Source of the DNA: JACKBK01 sp963707275
GTDB taxonomy: Bacteria > Chloroflexota > Anaerolineae > JAAEKA01
Length of the DNA stretch: 64,000 nt
Direction of reading: 5' to 3'
Assembly: GCA_963707275.1 (NCBI GenBank)
Contig: CAVPPH010000001.1
Span: 992,001 to 1,056,000, forward strand
Shown: piece after piece, positions 22,443 to 39,788 of the stretch
Position numbering within the stretch: the stretch's first letter is position 1
Layout: each line of letters starts with the position of its first letter
Program-made: the position numbers and the translations under genes
Notes under the pieces: generated by a model
Database searches by the model: none
Told to the model about the DNA's origin: nothing
What the model saw: the letters and a program-made list of their open reading frames with translations, nothing else

Positions 22443-23315
22443 GCATTCTCGTCAACAAGCACACTCGTCTCCTGGTGCAGGGCATCACCGGCCGGGAGGG
22501 CCTCTTCCACACCGAGCAGATGGTCGCCTACGGCACCAACGTCGTCGGCGGCGTGACGCCCGGCAAGGGCGGCCAGTGGGCGGCCGGCGTGCCGGTCTTC
22601 GACACCGTGACCGAAGGCGGTCAGCGCGACCGAGGCCAACACCTCGATCATCTACGTGCCGGCCCGCTTTGCGCCCGACGCGATCCTGGAAGCGGCCGAC
22701 GCCGGCATCAAGCTGATCGTCTGCATCACCGAAGGGCTGCCGACGCTGGACATGGTCAAGGTGCGCGCCTACATCGATCGGCATGGACGCCCGCCTGATC
22801 GGCCCCAACTGCCCCGGCGTGATCACACCCAGCGAGGCCAAGGTCGGCATCATGCCCGGCCACATCCACATCCCCGGCAACGTCGGCATCGTCAGCCGCA
22901 GCGGCACGCTGACCTACGAGGTTGTCGCCGCGCTGACCGAGCGCGGCATCGGCCAGTCCACCGCGTCGGCATCGGCGGCGACCCGATCATCGGCTCGACC
23001 TTCATCGACATCCTCAAGCTGTTCGAGGAGGACCGGCGACACCGAGCAGGTGGTGCATGATCGGCGAGATCGGCGGCACCGACGAAGAACAGGCGGCCGA
23101 GTACATCCGCGACCACATGACCAAGCCGGTGACCGCTTTCATCGCCGGCAAGACCGCGCCGCCCGGCAAGCGCATGGGCCACGCCGGCGCGATCATCTCC
23201 GGCGGCACGGGCACCGCGGCCGAGAAGATGGCCGCGCTGGAAGCAGCCGGTGTGCGGGTCGTCAACCAGCCGGCCGAGATCGCCGAGATCGTCGGCGACA
23301 TTGGCGGGCGAGTAG
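22439..23315 (+). CDS. sucD: Succinate-CoA ligase alpha subunit
   Basis: ATG 22439 overlaps the sucC stop. The sequence runs MSILVNKHTRLLVQGITGREG (CoA-binding Rossmann start), GVTPGKGGQ, DAGIKLIVCITEGLP, RLIGPNCPGVITP, GHIHIPGNVGIVSRSGTLTYEV, then GGDPIIGSTFIDIL, IGEIGGTDEEQAAEYI and GHAGAIISGGTGTA with the phospho-His of the family. Breaks occur near 22620, 22785, 22970 and 23035. An extra G near 23306 hides the natural stop (GGCGGCGAGTAG), so I place the end at 23315 instead of the longer open frame. A strong terminator follows. Confidence 0.95.
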
Positions 23316-23347
23316 CAACCCGGCGCACGAGTTTTGCGTGTCATCAG

Positions 23348-23392
23348 GCCAGCCGGTCCTCTATGGTAAGGAGGGCCGGCTGGCTTTTCTTT
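23348..23392 (+). terminator. Rho-independent terminator of sucCD
   Basis: GCCAGCCGGTCCTC (23348-23361) pairs with GGAGGGCCGGCTGGC (23370-23384) around an 8-base loop and is followed by TTTTCTTT. It lies just after the inferred sucD stop, which supports the stop at 23315. Confidence 0.85.
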
Positions 23393-23489
23393 CGTGCGCT
23401 CGTGTAGGCGTCGTCAGAATTGCGAGCAAGACTAGCGAGCGACAAAGGGCATCGGTGGGTGAGGGACTCAAACCCGAGAAAACGACCAA

Positions 23490-24343
23490 ATGAATATCGA
23501 ATACAAAGTGCAGCTTAATGAATTTCCAGAGGTCATTGAGGACCGCCTGGTACGCTTTTACACCGGGATCGGATACAGTCAGACTAGGCTGGCGCGAACC
23601 CTTTCTTTTCGACGCGGGTCGGTCATCAGGGCACTTTTTTCATTCTCGCCCAGGACCTGGATAACGGTCGTCACAGCCAGAATCGCCCGCTGTGCGATGG
23701 CAAGACGGAGACCCTGGTCAGTTACAACATCAACTCGACGGGGCAGACTGTTGTTCAAGGAGTGATCGACTTCTGGAACGCGGAGTTAACGGCGTTGGAC
23801 GAGGCTGTCGAAACCGGCTACTTGCGGCCAGAGGACAATCGAGTCGCCGAAAAGGCCGCCGTTCGGGATCATTGGGGCTGCCTAGGTCGCAACCTTATCC
23901 TGATGCCCGTCGCGGCTCTCGCGATAGTGCTCTTGACGCTTCCCTCTTTTCTTCTGGTCAAGCCTACTGTCCAACTCCTGGACGACCTGCTGCCGGTTTT
24001 CGGCGCCGATGGAGTAAGTCTGATCGCTGCGATCTTCCTGTTATTGACATTGGCGGCAATACTGCTGTATCCAATCCCCCAGCTAAATGCAAAGATGACC
24101 GATGCGTTGGGAAACTCCCTGCCTCGTCGCGTGGTCAGGCCAGTTCAGGTGATGGTTATGCTGATCTCTTGGGGACTGTTCATGGGCATGATATGGATAG
24201 CTTTCGCAACGGTAGAGGCTCTTCATTCAGACAAGCAGCTTGTTATCTTAGGCGGTATCATTGTTAGTGGGCTGGTAATTGCCTTGATCCATGATCGGCG
24301 AGAGAAGCGGGCGAGGAAAACCGTCATCGACGACCTTCCGTAA
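23490..24343 (+). CDS. Predicted four-helix membrane protein, unknown
   Basis: Start ATG 23490 gives MNIEYKVQLNEFPEVIEDRL. After a frame break near 23610 the reading continues as GTFFILAQDLDNGRHSQN, SYNINSTGQTVVQGVIDFW, and then joins the frame with NAELTALDEAVETGYLRPED. So one ~285-residue protein is more likely than two small genes. The second half has about four membrane helices (for example LILMPVAALAIVLLTLPSFL and LVILGGIIVSGLVIALI) and a basic tail. I do not recognise the family. It lies between the sucCD terminator and an IS200-like gene, and its lower GC hints at accessory DNA. Confidence 0.55.
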
Positions 24344-24350
24344 TTTTATC

Positions 24351-24807
24351 ATGGATCCACAAGACAAGCTGTTCAAGTACCGGCCCAACGCCTATCATCA
24401 CGTCGTTTTCGCTACCAAGCGTCGCAAGAAAGTGCTGGTACCGCCGATCATCGCGTCCTGTTCTGGATCAAGCAGCAGGCCAGTGAACATGACATCGATC
24501 TGCAAGAACTGAACCTGTGGCTCGACCACGGCCATGCCCTCATTTTTGCCGGCCGGGCGAGAACCTGAGTACCCACATGCAGTTTCTGAAAGGTGGCAGC
24601 GCACGCCAGGTGTTTCTGGAGTTTCCCGATCTGAAATGGCAGATCGGCGAGGAACATCTGTGGGCTAAGCGCTTTCGACCCTTCGAGGTCGCCCCTGATG
24701 GGCTGGACAGGGTCCGCCAGTACATCCGTAACCAGGAGCAGATCCACCTGAATCGTCTGGGTTACATGCCCGTGCCGGAGTGGGAGCGCTGGATCGATCT
24801 GGATTGA
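24351..24807 (+). CDS. IS200-like (Y1) transposase, REP-associated candidate
   Basis: Reconstructed over two or three frame breaks (near 24445 and 24555), the ~150-residue protein begins MDPQDKLFKYRPNAYHHVVFATKRRKKVL, the IS200 opening. A DHGHAL stretch supplies the HxH metal pair. The C-terminal half reads MQFLKGGSARQVFLEFPDL, EEHLWAKRF and RVRQYIRNQEQ, with the likely nucleophile Tyr. The family cuts and moves single-stranded DNA by recognising hairpins. It is followed directly by an array of paired palindromes, the arrangement expected of REP-associated transposases. No TnpB is present. Breaks look like sequencing indels, so it may be intact. Confidence 0.8.
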
Positions 24808-24843
24808 TGGTGTGGCGCGGCGGTAGTCGGTGCTTGTGGGAGT

Positions 24844-25261
24844 CCCCACACTGAACTGTTGGGCTGGCGCGGCGTTCTGCTCCACCGCATCTTTCAAGAT
24901 GTGGGGCGTCGATAAACGGCGAAGCTTGTTGGCTATTGGGATTTCCCCACACTGAACTGTGGGGCTGGCGCGACGATCTGCTCCAGCCGCATCTTTCATG
25001 ATGTGGAGCGTCGATAAACGGCGAGGCGTGTTGGCTATTGGGGCAATCCCCACACTGAACTGTGGGTCGGCGCGATGTTCAGCTCCACCGCATCTTTCAA
25101 GATGTGGTGCCACCAAAAACACAGATCTCCGCATCCGGCGAGGGTTGGCGGGTTGTGGGAAATCCCGACACTGAACTGTGGGCTGGGCGCGACGCTCCGT
25201 CCAGCCGCATCTTTCAAGATGTGGAGCCATCAAGAGCGAGTCTCCACATTGGACTTTGGGG
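24844..25261. repeat. Tandem array of paired palindromes downstream of the transposase
   Basis: Four full units and one partial unit lie in the same orientation. Each has palindrome A (CCCCACACTGAACTGTGGGG) and, 40-42 bases later, palindrome B (CCGCATCTTTCAAGATGTGG). A starts at 24844, 24945, 25048, about 25164 and about 25243. B starts at 24885, 24987, 25088 and 25205; the fifth B is absent. The words CGTCGATAAACGGCGA and GTTGGCTATTGGG are kept between the first units. No ORF is present. The two-hairpin unit matches REP/BIME organisation. Confidence 0.85.
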
Positions 25262-25282
25262 CTGGTACAACCAGCCAAACCA

Positions 25283-25316
25283 AAACCGGCCCGCTCTCCA
25301 AGGAGCGGGCCGGTTT
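25283..25316. terminator. Terminator of the amylase-pullulanase gene
   Basis: AAACCGGCCCGCTC and GAGCGGGCCGGTTT form a perfect 14-bp stem with a 6-base loop, 13 bases beyond the stop codon of the minus-strand gene ending at 25330. The minus strand continues with TTGGTTTGG. It separates that gene from the repeat array. Confidence 0.85.
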
Positions 25317-25329
25317 GTTTCAGGGGAGT

Positions 25330-33425
<8,096 letters not shown>

Positions 33426-33768
33426 GGATCGTATCTCCTCATTGAAACACTATGTGCAGCGGGGGCTGCTTGGACAAAGGTTGGAAAGGCCGGTGTGCAC
33501 CGAAACGAAAAGTCGGCCAGCCCCGAATTCGGGATGCTGACCGGCTTGAAAGTTAATCTGGCAATCGGATCGCTTGCATCGATGGAAGTGTCGTCATGAT
33601 CTGCGGTGCCTTTGAACGAAGTGTTCCAAGTTTACCACAGATGGACGACGGTCGCAATCTTCTCGCCTGCGTTTTTGTTGATTTGACGAAGCTCGGTGAC
33701 CGTGTTATCATCGGCGCATCGAACAAAGGTTCGCTTTGGGCAGGCGAGAACCAGAAATGGAGTGAGAG
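33426..33768. other. Divergent intergenic region with hairpin
   Basis: No gene is seen. At about 33514-33547 GGCCAGCCCCGAATTC faces GAATTCGGGATGCTGACC-like sequence, an imperfect hairpin in the amylase-pullulanase leader region. The rightward promoter at 33683-33711 lies at its right end. Confidence 0.5.
33683..33711 (+). promoter_or_regulatory. Sigma70-like promoter for the 33.8-kb gene block
   Basis: TTGACG (33683-33688) and TATCAT (33706-33711) are 17 bases apart and 58 bases before the ABM-domain gene start. This is the best promoter match in the divergent gap. Confidence 0.6.
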
Positions 33769-34068
33769 ATGTACGGCCTAATCGGAAGAATGGCGGCCAC
33801 ACCAGGGCAACGAGACGAGCTCGCCCGGATACTGCTGGACGGTCTTCGGGACATGCCCGGCTGTTACAGCTATATCGTGGCCAACGACCCGGCCGATCCT
33901 GACGCGCTTTGGGTGACCGAGGTCTGGCAGGACAAGGAAAGCCACGCGGCCTCGTTGTCGCTGCCATCGGTGCAGGCAGCCATTGCCCGCGGCCGCCCGC
34001 TGATCGCCGGGTTCGGAGAGCGTTTCGAAACCGAGCCGGTCGGCGGGCACGGACTGAGTGAAAGCTAG
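33769..34068 (+). CDS. Antibiotic biosynthesis monooxygenase (ABM) domain protein
   Basis: ATG 33769 follows a GGAGTGAGAG ribosome site. The 99-residue protein MYGLIGRMAATPGQRDELARILLDGLRDMPGCYSYIVANDPADPDALWVTEVWQDKESHAASL has the ferredoxin-like ABM fold signature: a (Y)GLIGR start, the GCxSY strand, and the VTEVWxDxExHxxSL core. Members act as small cofactor-free quinol oxygenases or as binding proteins. Substrate is unknown. It heads a run of small plus-strand genes behind its own promoter. Confidence 0.85.
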   Translation: MYGLIGRMAATPGQRDELARILLDGLRDMPGCYSYIVANDPADPDALWVTEVWQDKESHAASLSLPSVQAAIARGRPLIAGFGERFETEPVGGHGLSES

Positions 34069-34080
34069 CAAGGCCGTCCG

Positions 34081-34374
34081 ATGGCAATGAACCTCGAATT
34101 CACCGGCACGATCTGGTTCTGGCGCGGCCCTGCACCGTGGTACTTCGTGACGGTTCCGCCGGCGCAGAGCCTTGACCTCAAGGACATCTCCGGTATCGTG
34201 ACCTATGGCTGGGGCATGATTCCCGTCAGCGCGCACATCGGCAAGACCGTGTGGACGACCTCGCTCTTTCCCAAGGATGACCAGTATGTCCTGCCCGTCA
34301 AGGCGGACATTCGCAAGGCAGAACGCCTGGAGGAAGGCGACACGGTGGCCATACTGCTGGAAGTTCGGCTATGA
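34081..34374 (+). CDS. DUF1905 domain protein
   Basis: A 97-residue protein 12 bases after the ABM gene. The order FTGTIWFWRGPAPWYFVTVP, GWGMIPVSAHIGKTVWTTSLFPKDD and VLPVKADIRKAERLEEGDTVAILLEV fits DUF1905, a small beta-barrel found alone or fused to YdeI-like domains. Function of the domain is not established. Likely translated with the ABM gene. Confidence 0.8.
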   Translation: MAMNLEFTGTIWFWRGPAPWYFVTVPPAQSLDLKDISGIVTYGWGMIPVSAHIGKTVWTTSLFPKDDQYVLPVKADIRKAERLEEGDTVAILLEVRL

Positions 34375-34510
34375 GCAGGCGAGCGGCAGGTTGGCTGCAA
34401 TCAACTCGATCGAATTCACGGCGCTCTGGTAGCTGGGCTACCGCGCATTGACCCGGCGGGACCTATACTTGCATCATCTTTTCAAACCACAATGATACAC
34501 GGAGGTTACA

Positions 34511-34948
34511 ATGAGCGAATACATTCCCAGCCCGTCCGAATGGGTGGCCAACCAGGTTGAACTGTACGAAAGCAGCGGCGGCACCAAGGGCAATACCCTG
34601 ATGGATACCGGCATGCCGGTCATAATCGTCACCAACCGCGGGCACAAGACCGGCGCCATCCGCAAGACCCCGCTCATGCGGGTCGCTGACGGCGACAACT
34701 ACATCCTCGTCGCATCCAAGGGCGGCGCGCCCGAGCATCCGGCGTGGTACTACAATCTGAAGGCCGATCCGGACGTGGAAATCCGTGACAAGACCGAGGT
34801 GACCAAGATGCGGGTGCACGAGGTCGTTGATCCGGCCGAACGCGAGCGGGTGTGGAACATCGCGGTCAATACCTTCTCCAACTACCAGAAATACCAGGAG
34901 AACACCGACCGTCTCATTCCTGTCTTCGTGGCCGAACCGGTCGGGTAA
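34511..34948 (+). CDS. F420-dependent nitroreductase-family (DDN-like) oxidoreductase
   Basis: ATG 34511 lies behind GGAGGTTACA, an excellent ribosome site. The 145 residues include MPVIIVTNRGHKTGAIRKTPLM, ASKGGAPEHPAWYYNLKADPDVEI and the tail TDRLIPVFVAEPV. These are the split-barrel signatures of deazaflavin (F420)-dependent DDN-type reductases: TxGRKSGxxRxxPL-like and ASxGGAPxxPxWYxNLxAxPxVxV. It would reduce a small molecule with F420H2 in the cytoplasm; the substrate is not predictable. Presence implies F420 use, though no F420 biosynthesis gene is in the window. Confidence 0.88.
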   Translation: MSEYIPSPSEWVANQVELYESSGGTKGNTLMDTGMPVIIVTNRGHKTGAIRKTPLMRVADGDNYILVASKGGAPEHPAWYYNLKADPDVEIRDKTEVTKMRVHEVVDPAERERVWNIAVNTFSNYQKYQENTDRLIPVFVAEPVG

Positions 34949-34989
34949 CGAGCCTTTGTTCGCCTGACAACCTGTCACGCGTCAGACCA

Positions 34990-35136
34990 ATTCAAACGGG
35001 TGTGTTCAAAGTTGGTTGACTGAGTCATTGCGAGGAGGCCGCCGACGAAGCAATCTCGCGTTGCACATGCATGATTGCTTCGATACTGTGGCTGGCAATG
35101 ACGAGGTCACCAGTTTTGAATGCACCCAGTTCAAAT
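34990..35136. mobile_element. MITE-like inverted repeat of the TCATTGCGAGGAGG type
   Basis: The inner arms GTCATTGCGAGGAGGCC (from 35024) with GACGAAGCAATC, and GATTGCTTCG with GGCTGGCAATGAC (to 35102), form an imperfect palindrome. The outer words TTCAAACGGGTGTGTTC and TTGAATGCACCCAGTTC extend it to about 147 bases. The inner word pair is one I know from intergenic repeats in many unrelated bacteria. No ORF. Confidence 0.75.
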
Positions 35137-35155
35137 AGATCAAAGGAGAGTTCTC

Positions 35156-35609
35156 ATGGCCCAAAGTAAGAGCACCACCAAGAAGTCCGATGGATTCACG
35201 GCCGAGGAAAAGGCCGCAATGAAGGAGCGCGCCAAAGAGTTGAAGGCGGAAGCGCGCGCGGCAGAGAACAGAGCAGCCGGGGAAAGCGACCTGCTGGCGA
35301 AGATCGCCGAGATGCCGGAACCGGATCGCAGCCATGGCCGCGCGGCTGCATGAGATCATCAGCGAGAGCGCGCCAGACCTGTGGCCGAAAACCTGGTACG
35401 GGCAGCCCGCATATGCCAGGGACGGCAAGGCGGTTGTCTGCTTCTTCCAGGCTGCCGTAAGTTCAACGCCAGGTATGCGACCCTCGGCTTCCAGCACGAT
35501 GCGAACCTCGACGATGGCAACATGTGGCCGACCTCGTTCGCGCTGATCGGAGTTGACCGCCGCCGAAGAGGAGAGGATCGCCGTGCTGGTGAAGAAAGCA
35601 GTGAGCTGA
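35156..35609 (+). CDS. DUF1801/YdhG-like small protein (frameshifted)
   Basis: ATG 35156 follows AAAGGAGAGTTCTC. The N-terminal third is a charged helix (FTAEEKAAMKERAKELKAEAR). After two shifts (near 35330 and 35455) the rest reads AARLHEIISESAPDLWPKTWYGQPAYARDGKAVVCFFQAA, then KFNARYATLGFQHDANLDDGNMWPTSFAL and ends ERIAVLVKKAVS. The WYGMPAY-like and GKxxxFFQ motifs are those of DUF1801 proteins, some of which are iron chaperones. Function here is unproven. Length ~150 aa after correction. Confidence 0.75.
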
Positions 35610-35637
35610 GGTCTGATTGCCGAAAGGATGTTTGAAA

Positions 35638-36213
35638 ATGGCAGAGGTCGTGTTGTTCCACCACGCGCAGGGGCTAACCCCAGGCGTCGCCGCGTTCGCT
35701 GATGCGCTGCGCGACGGCGGACATATCGTCCACACGCCCGACCTGTTCGATGGCCGCACCTTCGACAGCATTGAGGCGGGCATGAGCTTCGTCCGAGAGC
35801 TTGGCTTTGGTGCGGTGATGGCGCGTGGGCGCCGGGCAGTGGACGGTCTTCCTGCTGAGCTGGTCTATGCCGGATTCTCTCTCGGTGTGGTCCCGGCTCA
35901 GATGCTGGCGCAAACCCGGCCCGGAGCGCGCGGGGCGCTTTTCTTCTATTCCTGTGTGCCGGTTTCGGAGTTTGGATCGGCCTGGCCGCAAGGCGTGCCG
36001 GTGCAGGTCCACGGCATGGGCGCCGACCCCTACTTCGTCGGCGAGGGCGACATCGACGCCGCCCGCGCGCTGGTCTCAGAAGCCGACGACGGGGAACTCT
36101 TTCTCTATTCCGGCGACCAACACTACTTTGCCGACAGCTCGCTGCCTTCATACGATGCGGAGGCAACCGCGCTCCTGTTGCAGCGGGTTATTGGGTTTCT
36201 CGCTGCGAGGTAA
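35638..36213 (+). CDS. Dienelactone hydrolase family protein
   Basis: ATG 35638 was chosen over 35617 because MAEVVLFHHAQGLTPGVAAF is where the family begins and GAAAGGATG precedes it. The 191-residue alpha/beta hydrolase has VVLFHHAQG, HTPDLFDGRTF, a nucleophile elbow AGFSLG (Ser, where classical DLH has Cys), and C-terminal Asp and His candidates in GEGDID and GDQHYFAD. It would hydrolyse a small ester or lactone. It follows DUF1801 by 28 bases and precedes DinB by 11, so all three are likely one transcript. Confidence 0.88.
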   Translation: MAEVVLFHHAQGLTPGVAAFADALRDGGHIVHTPDLFDGRTFDSIEAGMSFVRELGFGAVMARGRRAVDGLPAELVYAGFSLGVVPAQMLAQTRPGARGALFFYSCVPVSEFGSAWPQGVPVQVHGMGADPYFVGEGDIDAARALVSEADDGELFLYSGDQHYFADSSLPSYDAEATALLLQRVIGFLAAR

Positions 36214-36224
36214 GGGAGAATCTG

Positions 36225-36716
36225 ATGCAACAGCAACCCCAATCGACGCTCGCTGTGATCTACGAAAACTGGCGGGTCTATCATGAAAAGCTGCGCGGCT
36301 GCATCGCACCGCTGACGAACGAGCAACTCTTGCTGCAACCTGCCGCGGATATGTGGCCGCTGGGGCAAGTGGTGCAGCACATCGTTTCTGTCAGGGCTGG
36401 CTGGTTCAGCGCAACGCTACAGGATAACGACGAAGCGATGAACGCGTATATGTTGTGGGGCCAACGCGAGTCGCCAGACCGCAGCGCGGCGGAACTGGCA
36501 CGCGGCCTCGACGAGACGTGGGCATTCATCGAAGCCCGCTTGCAGCGCTGGACACCCACCGATTGCGCCAGAACCTTTCCCGATGAATGGGACGGTCAGG
36601 TCTATGAGGTATCGCGCAGTTGGGTGATCTACCACGTGATGGAACACGATCTGCATCACGGCGGCGAGGTCTCGTTGATCCTCGGTATGAACGGACTGCA
36701 AACGCTCGATCTTTGA
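36225..36716 (+). CDS. DinB-family protein
   Basis: The 163-residue all-helical protein has the DinB metal-site layout: LGQVVQHIVSVRAGWF (first His), then EHDLHHGGEVSLILGMNGL (second and third His) near the C-terminus, and a PLTNEQL segment early. DinB proteins are metal-binding four-helix bundles, some of them thiol transferases. The role here is unknown. It is 11 bases after the dienelactone hydrolase gene. The family is firm, the function is not. Confidence 0.85.
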   Translation: MQQQPQSTLAVIYENWRVYHEKLRGCIAPLTNEQLLLQPAADMWPLGQVVQHIVSVRAGWFSATLQDNDEAMNAYMLWGQRESPDRSAAELARGLDETWAFIEARLQRWTPTDCARTFPDEWDGQVYEVSRSWVIYHVMEHDLHHGGEVSLILGMNGLQTLDL

Positions 36717-36915
36717 TCGAGCCATGCGCCGGAAAGGGCACAATCTGCCGGCGGAAGGACACGGTTGCAATTGCTTGATGGAGGTCAACGTCATTGTTTC
36801 AATCGGAAGTCTTGGCTCTATCAATCCGCAAGATTCTTGAAATGCGAGAGAGCAATTGTCCTGCTGTAGAGGCATCGTTTCTCGCCGCAACATTCTTTTC
36901 CACTAAAATAGTCCC

Positions 36916-39571
36916 ATGTCTGACGACTTGCTTCAAACCAAATTGCATGTGCCTCGGCTGCGGCCGTTTCTCGTTCCCCGCCCGCACCTAATCGAAAGCA
37001 CTCAACCAGGGACTAGCCGGCAAACTAACGCTCATCTCCGCACCCGCCGGTTTCGGCAAAACAACGCTGGTCAGCAGCTGGATCGACGCCCTCCAAACGG
37101 AGAACGCCACCCTACCCTCCAACACCCAATCCCCACTCCCCACTCAAATCGCCTGGCTGTCACTGGACGAGAACGACTGCGCGCCGGCTCGTTTTCTGTC
37201 CTACGTCATCGTCGCCTTGCAGCGTGTTGATCCCAACATTGGCGGGTCGGCGCGGCCGATGCTGCAAGCATCGCCGCTGCCGATTCCCAGCCTTGCTGAC
37301 GGCGCTGCTCAACGACATTGCGGCGCAGCCCGATCCGCTTATGCTGGTGCTGGACGATTACCACGATGGTCGATGCGCAGCCGATTGACGAGGCGCTGAC
37401 GTTCCTGCTGGATCATTTGCCGCCGCAACTGCATCTGGTGATCACCACGCGCGAGGATCCCAACCTGCCGCTGGCGCGGCTGCGCGTACGCGGCCTGCTG
37501 ACGGAGCTACGGGCGACTGATTTGCGTTTTACAGTGGCGGAAACGGCCGTTTTCCTGCAGCAGGTCATGGGGCTGGAACTTACCAGCGGATCAGATCGCT
37601 GCCCTGGAAGCGCGCACCGAAGGTTGGATTGCCGGGCTGCAAATGGCCGCACTCTCCATGCGCGGCCAGGAAGATGTGTCCGATTTCATCCAATCCTTCA
37701 CCGGCAGCCACCGCTTCGTGCTGGATTACCTGCTGGAAGAGGTGCTGCATCAGCAGCCGGCGCATGTGCAAGCGTTTTTGCAGAAAACGGCCGTTCTGAA
37801 TCAATTGACCGGTCCTTTGTGTGATGCGCTGACCGGTGAAAACAATGGCCAGGAGATTTTGGAATCCCTGGAGCGCGCCAATCTGTTTCTCGTGCCGCTG
37901 GACAACGAGCGGCGCTGGTATCGCTATCATCATCTTTTCAGGGAGCTGCTGCGGCAGACTTACCTCTCAACGGAGGAGACGCATGTGGAAGCTCTCCACA
38001 TCCGGGCCAGCCAATGGTACGAGGCCAACGGTTTGGAACTGGAGGCATTTCATCACGCGGTTGCGGCCAACGACGTCGCGCGCGCGGCGCGCCTGGTTGA
38101 GGGCGAAGGGCTTCCCCTCTACTTTCGGGGCGAGGCGATTCCGGTACGAGAGTGGCTGGCGTCTTTGCCGCAGGCCGAATTTGAGGCCAGGCCGTCTCTG
38201 TGGGTAACGTATGCCTCCGTGCTCACGATGACTGGCCGCCTGCGCGATGATATTGAGGATATCCTGCATGCGGCAGAAACGGCGCTACAGGACAAAGCCG
38301 ATGATGAGCAGAACGGCCGATCTGCTCGGACAGATTGCGGCGATCCGGGCGATGTTGGCGGTTCCCAAAAATCAGGTGGAAGCGATTCTCACGCAGTCCC
38401 AGCGCGCCCTCGAATATTTGCATCCCGACAATGTGCCGATGCGCACCACCACGACCTGGACGCTGGGCTATGCCTATCAGGTACAGGGAAACCGAGCGGC
38501 CGCCAGACAGGCTTATGCAGATACTATTGCCCATAGCCGGAAATCCGGCAATATCATGACTGAAATAGCCGCAACGACCTGTCTGGGTCAGATTCAGGAG
38601 ACGGAAAACCAGGCCTATCAGGCCGCGGAAACCTTTCAGCGCATCCTGCAATTGATCGGCGACCCGCCGTGGCCGGCGGCGTGCGAAGCGTGTGTGGGGC
38701 TGGCGCGCCTCCATTACCAATGGAATGATTTGGAGACTGCGGAACGGTACGGACAGCAAGGTCTGGCATTGGCGCGGCAGTTGGAAAACGTGGATACGCC
38801 TGCCGCCTGTGGCGTCCTGCTGGCTCGCGTGAAGCTGGCGCAAGGGGATGCAGCGGAGGCATTGACGACGTTGGCCGAAACGGACCAGTTCGTACAGCAG
38901 CATCATTTTGGCCATTGGGCGGGGGAGATAACGGCCGTTCGCATCCAGGCGCATGCTGCACCAGGGCAATCTCGCGGCCGCCGCCCAGTTAGCCGAGTCG
39001 CATGACCTGCCCATCAGTCAGGCTCGCATTCATATCGCGCAGGGTGATCCAAACGCAGCATTAGCACAACTGGAGCCGCTGCGACAGCAAGCGGAAGCAA
39101 AAGATTGGGCCGACATGCGGCTTCAGGTGTTGCTGCTGCAAGCGTTGGCCCATCAGGCTGCAGATGAACAGTGAGCAGGCGGTGCAGACGATCGGGGAGG
39201 CGCTGGCGCTGGCTGCACCGGGCGGCTTGCTGCGCCCGTTTGTGGATGAGGGCCCTCCGATGGCGACGCTGCTGCGGGAGGCGGTGAAGAACGGCGTGGC
39301 GCCGCTGTTTGCGCAGCAGGTGCTGGCTGCGTTTGGGGAAACGGCCGTTTCCCAACTACAAACCGCCCAACACCTCCCCGATCCCCTGTCGGAGCGCGAG
39401 CTGGAGGTGCTCAAGCTGCTCACCACCGAACTCACCGGCCCGGAGATTGCGCGCGAACTGATGATTTCCCTGAACACGATGCGCACGCACACGAAAAATA
39501 TCTACTCGAAGTTGGGCGTGAACAGTCGCAGAACGGCCGTGCGCCGCGCGGAAGAACTCAATTTGCTCTAA
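36916..39571 (+). CDS. MalT-like LuxR-family ATP-dependent regulator (frameshifted)
   Basis: ATG 36916 opens MSDDLLQTKLHVPRLRPFLVPRPHLIE, the standard MalT/LuxR start. Walker A ISAPAGFGKTTLVSSW is around 37050, a Walker B-like LMLVLDDYH around 37340, and the signature GWIAGLQMAAL and YHHLFRELLRQ follow. A TPR-like helical middle (38,000-39,100) precedes a C-terminal HTH: PLSERELEVLKLLTTELTGPEIARELMISLNTMRTHTKNIYSKLGV. About seven single-base breaks occur (near 37005, 37300, 37590, 38310, 38960). The ~880-residue size is normal. It is probably a signal-sensing activator of genes nearby; target unknown. Palindrome AACGGCCGTT recurs inside it. Confidence 0.88.
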
Positions 39572-39596
39572 GCCAGTTTGCAGCAACCCAAAATCA

Positions 39597-39640
39597 AGCC
39601 CCGGCAGATGATTCGTCATCCTGGCGGGGCTTTTTTTTGC
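39597..39640 (+). terminator. Rho-independent terminator of the LuxR gene
   Basis: AAGCCCCGGCAGATGA faces TCATCCTGGCGGGGCTT across a TTCG tetraloop, followed by a run of eight T. It sits 25 bases after the LuxR stop codon. Confidence 0.9.
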
Positions 39641-39664
39641 CCTTCGCATCTTGTCACCCCGTAA

Positions 39665-39694
39665 ATCACCACATCAATCACCAGATGTGGTGAT
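39665..39694. promoter_or_regulatory. ATCACCACATC operator-like inverted repeat
   Basis: ATCACCACATC (39665-39675) and GATGTGGTGAT (39684-39694) are perfect 11-bp inverted arms with an 8-base spacer. A further CTCACCACATT follows at about 39700. It lies about 95 bases upstream of the gene at 39789 and could be a dimeric regulator site. Confidence 0.5.
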
Positions 39695-39788
39695 GACATC
39701 TCACCACATTCAAGTTGTATTCTTTAGCTACTGAAGACAGCGTAGTGATGTGGCCGTGAAACTACAGCCACAAAGAACAGAGGCAACG

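Noticed and set aside
24351..24807. Calling the transposase a dead pseudogene
   Set aside because: The breaks are single-base and of the type seen in housekeeping genes here, while HxH and Tyr motifs remain. Its state cannot be judged without better reads.
24844..25261. Possible CRISPR array
   Set aside because: The repeated units are 79-116 bases with two internal palindromes each and unequal spacing. CRISPR repeats are short and evenly spaced with unique spacers, and there are no cas genes.
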